Shown in pieces: positions 55,313 through 63,733 of a stretch of DNA of 64,000 nt. This DNA is from Candidatus Poribacteria bacterium. GTDB lineage: Bacteria; Poribacteria; WGA-4E; WGA-3G. Every line of letters starts with the position of its first letter. Within the stretch, counting starts at the first letter, position 1. The notes beneath the pieces are model-generated. The model worked only from the letters and a program-made list of their open reading frames with translations, made no database searches and was not told the DNA's origin. Made by a program: the position numbers and the translations under genes. The stretch lies in the NCBI GenBank assembly GCA_022828145.1, contig JAJEJA010000073.1, forward strand, positions 62,001-126,000, written 5' to 3'.

Positions 55313-55377
55313 GTAGTACTTACAATGTTAGCAGAGAAAGGGTATCCATTCCAAAGGTATTTCGTTCAACTTATAGA

Positions 55378-55794
55378 TTACGTGAAAAAGACAAACTTCA
55401 CAACACCTACAATTACAGCCGTGCCGACAACAGATAGAATTGACATTATCATATTAAGTTTTGTTTTGTTTGTGTTTACATCGATTCTTATGGCAGTTTT
55501 TACTTCAAGATCCTCTTTTAGTACTGTCTTAATATCTTCTAATTCTTTTTTGTTATGTTCAAATTGCTTGTCTATAAGTTCCAATCGATAGGTTAACTGT
55601 TCAAATTGCTTGTCTATAAGTTCAAATCGAGTGTCCATAAGTTCAAACTGTTTGTCTATATGTTCAAATCGGCTATCTATATTAGCAAGTCGACTATCAA
55701 TATGCTCAAATCGACTATCAATATGCTCAAATCGACTCTCTATATGAGCAAACTTTTCTTCAAGGTATTCTCTCAAATCAAATTCTATTTGCAT
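55378..55794 (-). CDS. Coiled-coil protein with C-terminal membrane anchor
   Basis: 138 aa. Residues 12-95 are strict heptads (RFEHIDSRFEHIDSRLANID, KQFELMDTRFELIDKQFEQL), a long parallel coiled coil. Residues about 113-136 are hydrophobic (LNMIMSILSVVGTAVIVGVV), a tail anchor. Heptad copies are near-identical at DNA level (TCGACTATCAATATGCTCAAA), so they arose by slippage or recombination. The family is not recognised beyond a general resemblance to small coiled-coil membrane proteins (DUF1640-like). No ribosome-binding site stands out. Confidence 0.7.
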   Translation of the reverse strand: MQIEFDLREYLEEKFAHIESRFEHIDSRFEHIDSRLANIDSRFEHIDKQFELMDTRFELIDKQFEQLTYRLELIDKQFEHNKKELEDIKTVLKEDLEVKTAIRIDVNTNKTKLNMIMSILSVVGTAVIVGVVKFVFFT

Positions 55795-55939
55795 TGGGTT
55801 TCACTCGCTTTGTTTTAATGTAGTATACACTTCTTACGCTAATTATACACTAATTGTAAAAAATATACCATAAAAATGTTGAGATTAAAGGGAGATTGAA
55901 AAAGAAGTCGTTGATTAAAAATATCAATCTAAAGAACAG

Positions 55940-57592
55940 ATGCACAGCACGATGATGGATTTCCCTCTAACCCTATATCTAATCTTACAACATGTGCGGC
56001 GTATACACGGAGAAAAACACGTTTACACATTATTGCCTAACGGCAAGATACATACATATCAATACCGAACTTTCTGTGAACGGGTTGGAAAACTGGCAAA
56101 GGCAATCAATAAAATAGGAATAGAATCCGGTGATAGAGTAACGACTTTTGCTTCTAACACCTATCAACATCTTGAACTCTTATATGCTATTCCCATAACG
56201 GGAGGTGTGATACATCCGATAAATGTACGGCTTACATCAGAACAACAAACCGGAATTGTCCAGCAGGCAGATGACAAACTTTTCTTCGTTGACGGTGTAT
56301 ATTCGGATAAATTCTCGGTATTGCAGAAGGAAATTGAATCAGCAATGTCTATCCACTTCAACATTGACAAACCTGATACTAACATACAATCTGCGATTAA
56401 ATATGAAGCGTGTATCGCTGAAAATCACAAAGAATACAATCCAGATATTCAGGACGAGAATGCCGCATTGGCACTCTGTTACACAAGCGGAACAACTGGT
56501 GAACCGAAGGGTATACTTTACAGCCATCGCTCAGTACTTTTACATTCATTAGCAGTAAATCAGGCAGGCGTTTTCGGGATCTCAGAATCAGATGTCGTTC
56601 TGCCGCTTGTGCCTATCTATCACACATTAGCATGGGGAATACCTTATGCAGCAATGTTCGTCGGTGCTGATATTGTGCTACACGGAACAGATTTAGACGG
56701 TGTAGTAGATCTAATCTCTGAAACAGGGGTTACTATCTCTGCTGGTGTACCGACAGTTTGGCGGAAACTACTACCTGAACTATTGAAAAGAAAACAGGAT
56801 GTTGCATCATTAAAACGGATTATAGTTGGAGGAGAAGCGATGCCTTCTAAACTTATTGATGCTTTTGAAAAGGAACTCGGTGTTGAAATTCGACAGGCAT
56901 GGGGGATGACAGAGATGTCCCCAACAGGTACATTTTCAACACTTCGCAGAAAACACATGCACTTATCAGATAAGGAGAAAACCAAAATCAAATCAATGCA
57001 GGGGAGACCTATTCCAGGTGTTCAAATCCGACTTGCATCTGAAGATGAATACGATCTACCTTGGGATGGAGAAACTATTGGGGAAGTACAGGTTAGAGGT
57101 GCTTGGGTAACGGGTGCGTATTATGGGTCTGTATCTTCAGAAGAACATTTTACTAAGGATGGGTGGTTTCGAACGGGTGATCTTGCTACAATTAACCACG
57201 AAGGTTATATGCACATTGTTGACCGCGCAAAAGCAATCATTAAAAGCGGAGGCGAATCAATCTCTACCGCATCATTAGAAGCAGTTATCATACAACATCC
57301 ATTGGTAGAAGATGTAGCAGTAGTCGGAATACCTGATGAACAGTGGGGTGAACGACCAATAGCAGCTGTTGTATTGTCAGATAATGTACTGGCAGATGAT
57401 GTACTGGCAGAGGATACTAACGTAGATATACCAAAGCTATTATCAGAACATATCGCAGATGCATTTCCAAAATTCTGGATACCCGACCTTATCATCGTTA
57501 TTGATGAAATTCCAAAGAACAGTGTTGGAAAAACTGATAAAGCTGCTATAATGAAGTATATTACACCATTTCTAATTGACAAATTGTCATAA
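55940..57592 (+). CDS. AMP-dependent acyl-CoA synthetase (fatty acid-CoA ligase family)
   Basis: 550 aa. The P-loop LCYTSGTTGEPKGILYSHRS, the motif QAWGMTEMSPTG, the hinge GWFRTGDLATINHEGYMHIV and the C-terminal Lys (PKNSVGKTDKAA) define an acyl-adenylating enzyme. It is closest in style to medium/long-chain fatty acyl-CoA synthetases. A small insertion near the C-terminus is a local DNA duplication (DNVLADDVLAEDTN). The PhyH gene downstream would match an acyl-CoA substrate, but a repeat and 169 nt lie between them. Confidence 0.92.
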   Translation: MHSTMMDFPLTLYLILQHVRRIHGEKHVYTLLPNGKIHTYQYRTFCERVGKLAKAINKIGIESGDRVTTFASNTYQHLELLYAIPITGGVIHPINVRLTSEQQTGIVQQADDKLFFVDGVYSDKFSVLQKEIESAMSIHFNIDKPDTNIQSAIKYEACIAENHKEYNPDIQDENAALALCYTSGTTGEPKGILYSHRSVLLHSLAVNQAGVFGISESDVVLPLVPIYHTLAWGIPYAAMFVGADIVLHGTDLDGVVDLISETGVTISAGVPTVWRKLLPELLKRKQDVASLKRIIVGGEAMPSKLIDAFEKELGVEIRQAWGMTEMSPTGTFSTLRRKHMHLSDKEKTKIKSMQGRPIPGVQIRLASEDEYDLPWDGETIGEVQVRGAWVTGAYYGSVSSEEHFTKDGWFRTGDLATINHEGYMHIVDRAKAIIKSGGESISTASLEAVIIQHPLVEDVAVVGIPDEQWGERPIAAVVLSDNVLADDVLAEDTNVDIPKLLSEHIADAFPKFWIPDLIIVIDEIPKNSVGKTDKAAIMKYITPFLIDKLS

Positions 57593-57599
57593 ATAAACT

Positions 57600-57686
57600 G
57601 TAGGTCGGGTAGGGCGAAGCGAAACCCGACATGAAAACCCTGTTTAACCCTACGTGTCGGGTTTCGCTTCGCTCTACCCGACCTAC
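57600..57686. repeat. Inverted repeat, GTAGGTCGGGTAGRGCGAAG family
   Basis: Left arm 57600-57632 and right arm 57653-57686 are near-perfect complements, starting GTAGGTCGGGTAG and ending CTACCCGACCTAC. The same unit forms the interior of the element at 51118-51275. Confidence 0.8.
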
Positions 57687-57761
57687 GGAATAATGCTATA
57701 TAATCATTTAGAAATGGTATTACAAATTGAATTGGTTAATTTCTATCCTAAAGGAGATACT

Positions 57762-58493
57762 ATGACCGATACAAATCATAAGTTAAGTCAAGAAGAGATT
57801 GATCACTTTAGACATCAAGGATTTCTGGGTCCATACACACTCTGCAGTTCTGATGAAATGATAAAGATACAACCCGATATTGAGAAAATCCTTGAAACCG
57901 ATGCACCTGACCACAAGAATAGAGTGCACAATCGTCATCTGGATTATCCACTGATCCATGACCTTGCTACACATCCATCAATTGTCAAACGAATGGCAGC
58001 CCTATATGGACCTGACCTGCTGCTATGGCGAACCAATTTTTTTGTCAAGGAACCTGGCGCGAAGGAGATTCCGTGGCATCAAGACTTCAACTATTGGCCC
58101 CTTGAACCCCCCATCATCATTTCAGCTTGGATAGCCGTAGATTCGGCAACACTTGAGAACAGTTGCCTACAGATTGTTCCCGGTTCACACCGTAAAGTGA
58201 TACCTCATGTAAAGGCGACTTCAGATATGGCATTCGGACTGATGGGTGATCTGGAATACGTCAATACATCCAATCATGTCAATCTTGAAATGCAACCCGG
58301 TGAATTCGTACTGTTTAATGAACGCACGTTACATCACTCCGAAGCGAACCGATCAGACAAAAGACGTATCGGTTTGGCTGTGCGTGTCATAATACCTATC
58401 GTAAAGCTCTTCAATTGGGATTCACCAAATCACGAACTAATTGTCATACACGGAAAAGACACAGTGCAATATAATGAAAGGTCAATTCAATAA
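57762..58493 (+). CDS. Phytanoyl-CoA dioxygenase (PhyH) family oxygenase
   Basis: 243 aa. H-x-D in EIPWHQDFNYWPL, PGSHRK strand, distal His in FNERTLHHSEANRSDKRRIG with the following Arg. ATG 57762 has AAGGAG 6 nt upstream; a longer frame from 57654 runs into the inverted repeat and is rejected. An MDR oxidoreductase follows 11 nt after the stop, so they form an operon. Substrate unknown. Confidence 0.9.
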   Translation: MTDTNHKLSQEEIDHFRHQGFLGPYTLCSSDEMIKIQPDIEKILETDAPDHKNRVHNRHLDYPLIHDLATHPSIVKRMAALYGPDLLLWRTNFFVKEPGAKEIPWHQDFNYWPLEPPIIISAWIAVDSATLENSCLQIVPGSHRKVIPHVKATSDMAFGLMGDLEYVNTSNHVNLEMQPGEFVLFNERTLHHSEANRSDKRRIGLAVRVIIPIVKLFNWDSPNHELIVIHGKDTVQYNERSIQ

Positions 58494-58504
58494 AAGGAGT
58501 TAGA

Positions 58505-59515
58505 ATGAACCGACAAATCACATTGGCAGCCCGACCCGTCGGGTATCCAAAAGAAACTGATTTCAAACTCGTTCAGACAACCATGCCTAAACCAGAAGAT
58601 GGGCATGTGCTACTAAAGACGTTATATCTTTCAGTTGACCCGTATATGAGGGGTCGCATGAACGCTTCACGTTCTTATGCAGCAAACGTTGAGCACAATG
58701 AAGTCATGGTTGGTGGGGTGATCTCTGAAGTAATTGAGTCAAAACACTCACATTTTCAGGTAGGGGATATCGTCAATGCTAATACAGGATGGCAGGAGTA
58801 TGCAGTCTCTGGTACTGATGGATTACGGAAAATCGACCCATCAATTGCCCCGATATCAACGGGGATAGGAATTTTGGGGATGCCAGGCTTGACAGCATAT
58901 TTTGGTCTGCTTGAAGTCGGCAAACTTCAAGATGGTGAAACCGTTTTTGTGTCCGGCGCAGCTGGTGCTGTTGGCTCTGCTGTAGGACAAATTGCAAAAA
59001 TCAAAGGGTGTCGTGTCGTAGGTTCTGCAGGAACAGATGAGAAAATTAATTACATTACTGATGAACTCGGTTTTGATGCAGGATTCAACTACAAGAATGT
59101 CACTGACTATCAAGCAAAGTTAGCAGAATTGTGTCCTGATGATATTGATGTCTATTTTGACAATGTCGGTGGACGGATAACCGATGCTGTCTTTCCAAAT
59201 CTAAGGGTAAAAGGACGTGTGGTTATCTGTGGACAGATTTCACAGTATAACTTAGAGAACCCAGAAACCGGACCTCGTTTCCTTTGGCATCTTATTACGC
59301 AACGCGCACGAATAGAGGGATTCCTCGTCTTTGAATTTGCAGACAGATATACTGAGGCTCTTCTACAGATGGCAGAATGGATCAAACAAGGAAAATTGAA
59401 ATACCGAGAGACTATCGCTGAAGGCGGGATTGAGAAAGCACCCGCAGCTTTTATAAGTATGCTAAAAGGTGGAAATATCGGAAAACAGTTAGTAAAAATC
59501 GCTGATCCCAGTTGA
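58505..59515 (+). CDS. NADP-dependent zinc-free MDR oxidoreductase (CurA/LTB4 dehydrogenase-like)
   Basis: 336 aa. MNRQITLAARPVGYPKETDF and LSVDPYMRGRMNASRSYAAN are typical of the CurA/leukotriene B4 12-hydroxydehydrogenase group, which reduces the double bond of enones. The cofactor loop is VFVSGAAGAVGSAVGQIAKI; VYFDNVGGRITDAVFPNL is also characteristic. No catalytic-zinc ligands. AAAAGGAG precedes the ATG. Confidence 0.93.
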   Translation: MNRQITLAARPVGYPKETDFKLVQTTMPKPEDGHVLLKTLYLSVDPYMRGRMNASRSYAANVEHNEVMVGGVISEVIESKHSHFQVGDIVNANTGWQEYAVSGTDGLRKIDPSIAPISTGIGILGMPGLTAYFGLLEVGKLQDGETVFVSGAAGAVGSAVGQIAKIKGCRVVGSAGTDEKINYITDELGFDAGFNYKNVTDYQAKLAELCPDDIDVYFDNVGGRITDAVFPNLRVKGRVVICGQISQYNLENPETGPRFLWHLITQRARIEGFLVFEFADRYTEALLQMAEWIKQGKLKYRETIAEGGIEKAPAAFISMLKGGNIGKQLVKIADPS

Positions 59516-59532
59516 AAACAAATTAATATCAA

Positions 59533-59561
59533 TTGACATTCTTTCAGATTAGTGATATGTT
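59533..59561 (+). promoter_or_regulatory. Sigma-70 promoter of the cytochrome-like lipoprotein gene
   Basis: TTGACA (59533-59538), 17 nt, TATGTT (59556-59561), about 50 nt before the ATG at 59613. Confidence 0.55.
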
Positions 59562-59612
59562 ATATATATAAAACCTTACTTTTTCAAGAATACACTCAAG
59601 GAGGAAAGAACT

Positions 59613-60107
59613 ATGTCTAATAAACACTCAAATCGTTTCGTTGCTGTCTTGCTTTCGATGTTTACTATTAGTCTCTTTTTCGTCACTGTTTTCATTGTGG
59701 GTTGTGGGGACGAAGGTGATTCTCCAACGGATATGGTAGATCCGACTGATGATCATAGTACGCATGACCATGAACCTGTCATTGTCGCACCAACACCTGA
59801 TCCAGATGAACCAGAAGACCCCGCTGTTACCTTTAGAAATGATATTCTACCTATCTTAGCAGAAAGTTGTGCACTGGCAAATTGTCATTCAGGTCTACCC
59901 GCAGCTGGAGGACTTGACCTAACAGAGTATACAAGCTTCAAAGATGGCGGGGTAAACGGTGCTGCGTTTGTTCCTGGTGATGGAACAGGGAGCCTTGTTG
60001 TACAACGTATTGATGGCGGGGGAATGCCTCCTATTGGACCACCCCTAACAGCAGAGCAGATTCAGTTTTTCATTGACTGGATTGATAACGGGGCAGAAAA
60101 TAACTAA
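59613..60107 (+). CDS. Cytochrome-like lipoprotein with C-x4-C-H motif
   Basis: 164 aa. A lipoprotein signal (LFFVTVFIVGCGDEG) is followed by a His/Asp/Pro-rich linker (DDHSTHDHEP, PTPDPDEPEDP) and a planctomycete-type cytochrome-like domain with ESCALANCHSG (C-x4-C-H), a GGGMPPIGPPLT Met-containing loop and the closing helix FIDWIDNGAENN. Canonical cytochrome c has C-x2-C-H; the wider spacing is the same as in the DUF1549 protein of this window. AAGGAGG precedes the ATG. Confidence 0.8.
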   Translation: MSNKHSNRFVAVLLSMFTISLFFVTVFIVGCGDEGDSPTDMVDPTDDHSTHDHEPVIVAPTPDPDEPEDPAVTFRNDILPILAESCALANCHSGLPAAGGLDLTEYTSFKDGGVNGAAFVPGDGTGSLVVQRIDGGGMPPIGPPLTAEQIQFFIDWIDNGAENN

Positions 60108-60150
60108 TTCAGATCTAATACAACATTATTGGATAGTACAGACTAAATAA

Positions 60151-60218
60151 GTAGGTCGCGATTCGGAGATCGCTCCTACCAATACTCAGTTCTGTAGGAG
60201 GGAACTCCGATTCCCGAC
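60151..60218. repeat. Inverted-repeat pair (GTAGGTCGCGATTCGGAGAT family)
   Basis: Arms 60151-60179 and 60194-60218 correspond to the halves of the repeat at 22252-22319 in swapped order. It lies between the cytochrome-like gene and the enolase-superfamily gene. Confidence 0.65.
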
Positions 60219-60333
60219 TCTTACTTATACCAACAGGTATTACTTGGACTAACCACTATGCAGAGCAGATTCTCTACGACTCTGTTCTGCAGTAGGTTTA
60301 ATCCTACCATTTATCCGGGTAAGGAGTTTTTTC

Positions 60334-61605
60334 ATGAAAGTCACGAATATAGAGCGGATATTAGTAGATGTTCCATTCACACCACGACAACAAGAAATCA
60401 CTACGCAGAGCGTTTCCACCGTTTACAATTGGTCACTTCTTGAATTGTGTAAGGTGACGACAGATACGGGACACGTTGGTTGGGGAGAGACAGTTGTCCA
60501 TTATACCTACAGCCGCGTATCTGAAAATAGTGTGCAACGTGTGCTTGGGGAAAATCCAGCCGAACACATGAATGACGATTCACTCGGTGCAGGACTTCAG
60601 ATGGCACTTTTTGATGTAGTGGGTAAAATATTGGAGGTACCCGTCTATCAAATCATGGGAAGATTGTGTCGTCAGGAAGTACCCATCTCATGGTGGTCCA
60701 TCGATTCATCACCGGAGAATTGGGCTGCAGAAGCAGCTGATGCAGTTACAGATGGCTATACCAGTTTCAAAAACAAACCGCGTCCCTGGTGGGACATCAT
60801 CAAACAGGTAGAAGCTGTCGCTGATGTTGTACCTTCAAGTTTTAAACTTGATTTAGACCCAAACGATTCGCTACGGGACGCTGATACTGCTATACCGTTA
60901 TTAAAGAAACTTGCTGCGCATCCGAATGTAGCGATCTTTGAATCTCCAATTCCGCAAGCTGATATAGAGGGAAATAAAGCAATTCGTCAAGTCATAGATT
61001 GTCCTATAGCAATGCACTTTGGAAATCCGCCGTATACAACATGTATCCGTGAAGGTGTATGTGATGGATTCGTCATCGGAGGTGGCAAGTCCCGAACGAT
61101 GAATGACGGTTTTCTCAGTGCAGCAGCAGATATGCCTTTCTGGCTACAGATCGTTGGAAACGGTCTGACAACAACATGGGCGGCACATCTTGGAAGTGTT
61201 CTAACACACGCAACGTGGCCCGCGATTACCTGCCTCAATCTATACAGCCACCATCTACTCAAGGAACCTATTCAGGTACGAGAAGGTTGCCATACCGTTC
61301 CGGATTCTCCCGGTTTGGGAATTGAAGTAGATGAGGATGCGATTGAGAAATACAGAGTTCCTTCTGAGAAATTGGACGATGACGGGTACACAATTCACCC
61401 ACATCCCAGAATAATAAAAACTGTAGTATACCCGGATGGCAGTTGTATCCACATGGTCGGAGATGGACTGAGCTATTTCAATGCTGGAAACGGTGAAGCT
61501 TATGTAGAAGGTGCACGGCTTGAACTCACTTATGACGACGAGTCTAAAGCATGGAGCGACTTATACGAAAAAGCGAGCGATACTCCTGTGCATGGCACTT
61601 GGTAA
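60334..61605 (+). CDS. Enolase-superfamily protein with altered metal site
   Basis: 423 aa. The fold is clear (LGAGLQMALFDVVGKILEVP, QIMGRLCRQEVPISWW, PDSPGLGIEVDEDAI). Two Mg ligands can be placed (D in FKLDLDPND, E in AIFESPIPQ). The third, usually E or D after the sixth strand, falls in IAMHFGNPP, where no carboxylate is seen. The usual K-x-K on strand two reads SFKNKPRPWW. It may therefore be a divergent enzyme or work with unusual chemistry. AAGGAG precedes the ATG. Confidence 0.85.
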   Translation: MKVTNIERILVDVPFTPRQQEITTQSVSTVYNWSLLELCKVTTDTGHVGWGETVVHYTYSRVSENSVQRVLGENPAEHMNDDSLGAGLQMALFDVVGKILEVPVYQIMGRLCRQEVPISWWSIDSSPENWAAEAADAVTDGYTSFKNKPRPWWDIIKQVEAVADVVPSSFKLDLDPNDSLRDADTAIPLLKKLAAHPNVAIFESPIPQADIEGNKAIRQVIDCPIAMHFGNPPYTTCIREGVCDGFVIGGGKSRTMNDGFLSAAADMPFWLQIVGNGLTTTWAAHLGSVLTHATWPAITCLNLYSHHLLKEPIQVREGCHTVPDSPGLGIEVDEDAIEKYRVPSEKLDDDGYTIHPHPRIIKTVVYPDGSCIHMVGDGLSYFNAGNGEAYVEGARLELTYDDESKAWSDLYEKASDTPVHGTW

Positions 61606-61652
61606 TCTTTGGAAGTCTATTCCTGATAATAAAAATAAACCCAGTTAAACAC

Positions 61653-61681
61653 TTGACATGGTGCAGACAATTGCGTAATAT
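61653..61681 (+). promoter_or_regulatory. Sigma-70 promoter of the Gfo/Idh-PhyH-enolase operon
   Basis: TTGACA (61653-61658), 17 nt, TAATAT (61676-61681). The predicted start of transcription is about 40 nt before ATG 61727. Confidence 0.65.
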
Positions 61682-61726
61682 TAGAAAAAAACTGTGTTAG
61701 TATAAAAGGATTCAACATATTCACAC

Positions 61727-62896
61727 ATGAAGAATTATCGTGTCGCAATATTAGGATGCCGTAGCAGAGGAACATCCGCAGCAAAAGCCTATCATGCACA
61801 TCCACGCACAGAAATAGTAGCACTCTGTGACCTTGTTGCGGATAGACTAACAGCTCTTGGTAAGATCGTCAATGTGTCTGCACAGTTCTCTGATGTAGAT
61901 GAAATGATTCAGCAGACGAAACCGGATATAGTTGCAATTCCGACAGCAACAGACTTGCACTACACGCTCTGTATGCAAGTGCTTGAGCACGGCGTGAACA
62001 TTGAAGTCGAAAAGCCGCTTTGTGTTGATTTAGTCCAAGCGGATACCATCCTCCAAAAGGCACAAGAGAAAAACGCTCGCGTCGTCGTACACCATCAACG
62101 CCGCGTAAGTCCAACTATCCAAGCCGTTGCAAAGGTACTTGATGCAGGAGAAATTGGTGAACTAAGATATATGTACGCATGTGGTAAAGGATACTATGCG
62201 GGGTACGGACTCATGAACATTGGAACGCATGTCGTTAACAATATGCTACGTTTCGGTGGACACTGTAGAAGTGTTGTGACACAAGCAACCGCTGGAGGAC
62301 GACAACTGACACCAGAGGATGTTATCCCTGCCCCTGCAGGAATGGGTATTGTCGCAGGTGAATATACCACATCAACGCTACAATTTGATAACAATGTCAC
62401 GGGTACATTAATTCAACAAAGATTTCAAAAGGTAACCAGTGATGCTTATGTGCTTGAACTCTACGGAAGTGAAGGGAGACTGTTCTGGTCTGAACTGAAA
62501 GGGGCATGGTGGTTACCAACCCCACATTTTCTCCCCGACGGTACGCATGACCAGTGGGAAAAACTGACACCTATCATTCCAGAACATTTCGACAAAGATA
62601 AAGATGCGGATATTGATGATTACTGTCTCGTTGACGAATATGTAAACGCACTTGATGAAGACCGAGAACATCAGTGTAGCGGTGAAGAAGGCCGTCATGT
62701 TATGGAGATCCTAATGGGCATATTTGAATCAGCAGTATATGGAGAACGTGTTGACCTGCCACAGAAAAACCGAGATCATCCGTTGCTCAGATGGAGAAAT
62801 GAAAACGGGTTAAGTACACCAGACGAAATGCCACGAGATTACGGTTCATGGTTGAATCAAGAAACTGAACGACTATACGGACAGAAGAAAGACTAA
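61727..62896 (+). CDS. Gfo/Idh/MocA-family NAD(P)-dependent oxidoreductase
   Basis: 389 aa. Rossmann loop VAILGCRSRGTSAAKAY (C-R-S-R-G variant of G-x-G-x-x-G), EKP motif in IEVEKPLCVD, and the His-containing segment GLMNIGTHVVNNMLRF. The ribosome-binding site is weak (AAAGGA 15 nt before the ATG). PhyH follows 20 nt after the stop and an enolase-superfamily gene after that, a three-gene operon. Confidence 0.88.
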   Translation: MKNYRVAILGCRSRGTSAAKAYHAHPRTEIVALCDLVADRLTALGKIVNVSAQFSDVDEMIQQTKPDIVAIPTATDLHYTLCMQVLEHGVNIEVEKPLCVDLVQADTILQKAQEKNARVVVHHQRRVSPTIQAVAKVLDAGEIGELRYMYACGKGYYAGYGLMNIGTHVVNNMLRFGGHCRSVVTQATAGGRQLTPEDVIPAPAGMGIVAGEYTTSTLQFDNNVTGTLIQQRFQKVTSDAYVLELYGSEGRLFWSELKGAWWLPTPHFLPDGTHDQWEKLTPIIPEHFDKDKDADIDDYCLVDEYVNALDEDREHQCSGEEGRHVMEILMGIFESAVYGERVDLPQKNRDHPLLRWRNENGLSTPDEMPRDYGSWLNQETERLYGQKKD

Positions 62897-62916
62897 CAAC
62901 TTTTCTGGAGATTACT

Positions 62917-63723
62917 ATGCCAAATCCTACAACAAATGCAGACAATTTACCGCCAATCCCACTCACTGAAGAACAACGATTCTTGTTTGATACGCGAGGA
63001 TGGCTCCTATTCCCAAGTGTTCTGAGTGAAACAGAAACCGAAGAGATGCGCGAATTCTGTTATCAACTCCAACAGAACCCAGAATCAATCTCAGAACACC
63101 ATCGTTCATCAATCGGCGGTCCACTGGAAACACTTACAGACCACCCAGTTGTATTAGGTTTCATGAACGAATTTCTGACATCCGGATACGCAAACGATAA
63201 CTGCTACGGATTTAGGTTTGAAGGCACTTTTCTCACCATACGAGGAATGGGACACGATAACTTCCGACCACACGGCGGACGTGGTATGCTCAATTTCCCA
63301 GGTAATTCGCATACCTACCATTTACACCACGACAGAGCACATAGCGGACTCACACGGGTTGTCTGGGAACTCAACCCTGTAAAAGAACGCGGCGGTGGAA
63401 CGATGTTCTTAACAGGAAGTCATAAAGGCGCGTTTCCCGCTCCACAATCTACTGCAGACCGAAATTCACCCCTATGGGAAGACTACAGTTGTCCTGCAGG
63501 ATCAATGTTGGTGTTTACCGAAGCAATTACACACACCGGTGCAAAATGGACAGATGATACACATGACCGTGTCGCAGTTTTCAATTGCTATAATACCGTA
63601 GGAAACAAATGGCACAAGTGGCAACCGAATCCAAGACACCTTGAAGAAATGCCATTCAAGAGACAAACACTCTTCCGCCCCGTCTATTGTCAGGATAACA
63701 CACCCTCTTTAGATGCGGTATGA
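62917..63723 (+). CDS. Phytanoyl-CoA dioxygenase (PhyH) family oxygenase
   Basis: 268 aa. Iron ligands are in YHLHHDRAHSGL (H-x-D) and ITHTGAKWTDDTHDRVAVFN (distal His, Arg); TMFLTGSHKGAF is the strand between. CTGGAG lies before the ATG. It differs from the other four in a longer glycine-rich loop (GMGHDNFRPHGGRGMLNFPG). The stop TGA is 10 nt before the next ATG. Confidence 0.88.
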   Translation: MPNPTTNADNLPPIPLTEEQRFLFDTRGWLLFPSVLSETETEEMREFCYQLQQNPESISEHHRSSIGGPLETLTDHPVVLGFMNEFLTSGYANDNCYGFRFEGTFLTIRGMGHDNFRPHGGRGMLNFPGNSHTYHLHHDRAHSGLTRVVWELNPVKERGGGTMFLTGSHKGAFPAPQSTADRNSPLWEDYSCPAGSMLVFTEAITHTGAKWTDDTHDRVAVFNCYNTVGNKWHKWQPNPRHLEEMPFKRQTLFRPVYCQDNTPSLDAV

Positions 63724-63733
63724 GGAATACATC

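Noticed and set aside
55590-55760. Regular short DNA repeats that might be a CRISPR array
   Set aside because: The repeats are 21-bp units without spacers and are in frame within a gene encoding a heptad coiled coil.
57654-57761. N-terminal extension of the PhyH gene at 57762
   Set aside because: The extension overlaps the inverted repeat at 57600-57686 and lacks a ribosome-binding site, whereas AAGGAG precedes ATG 57762.
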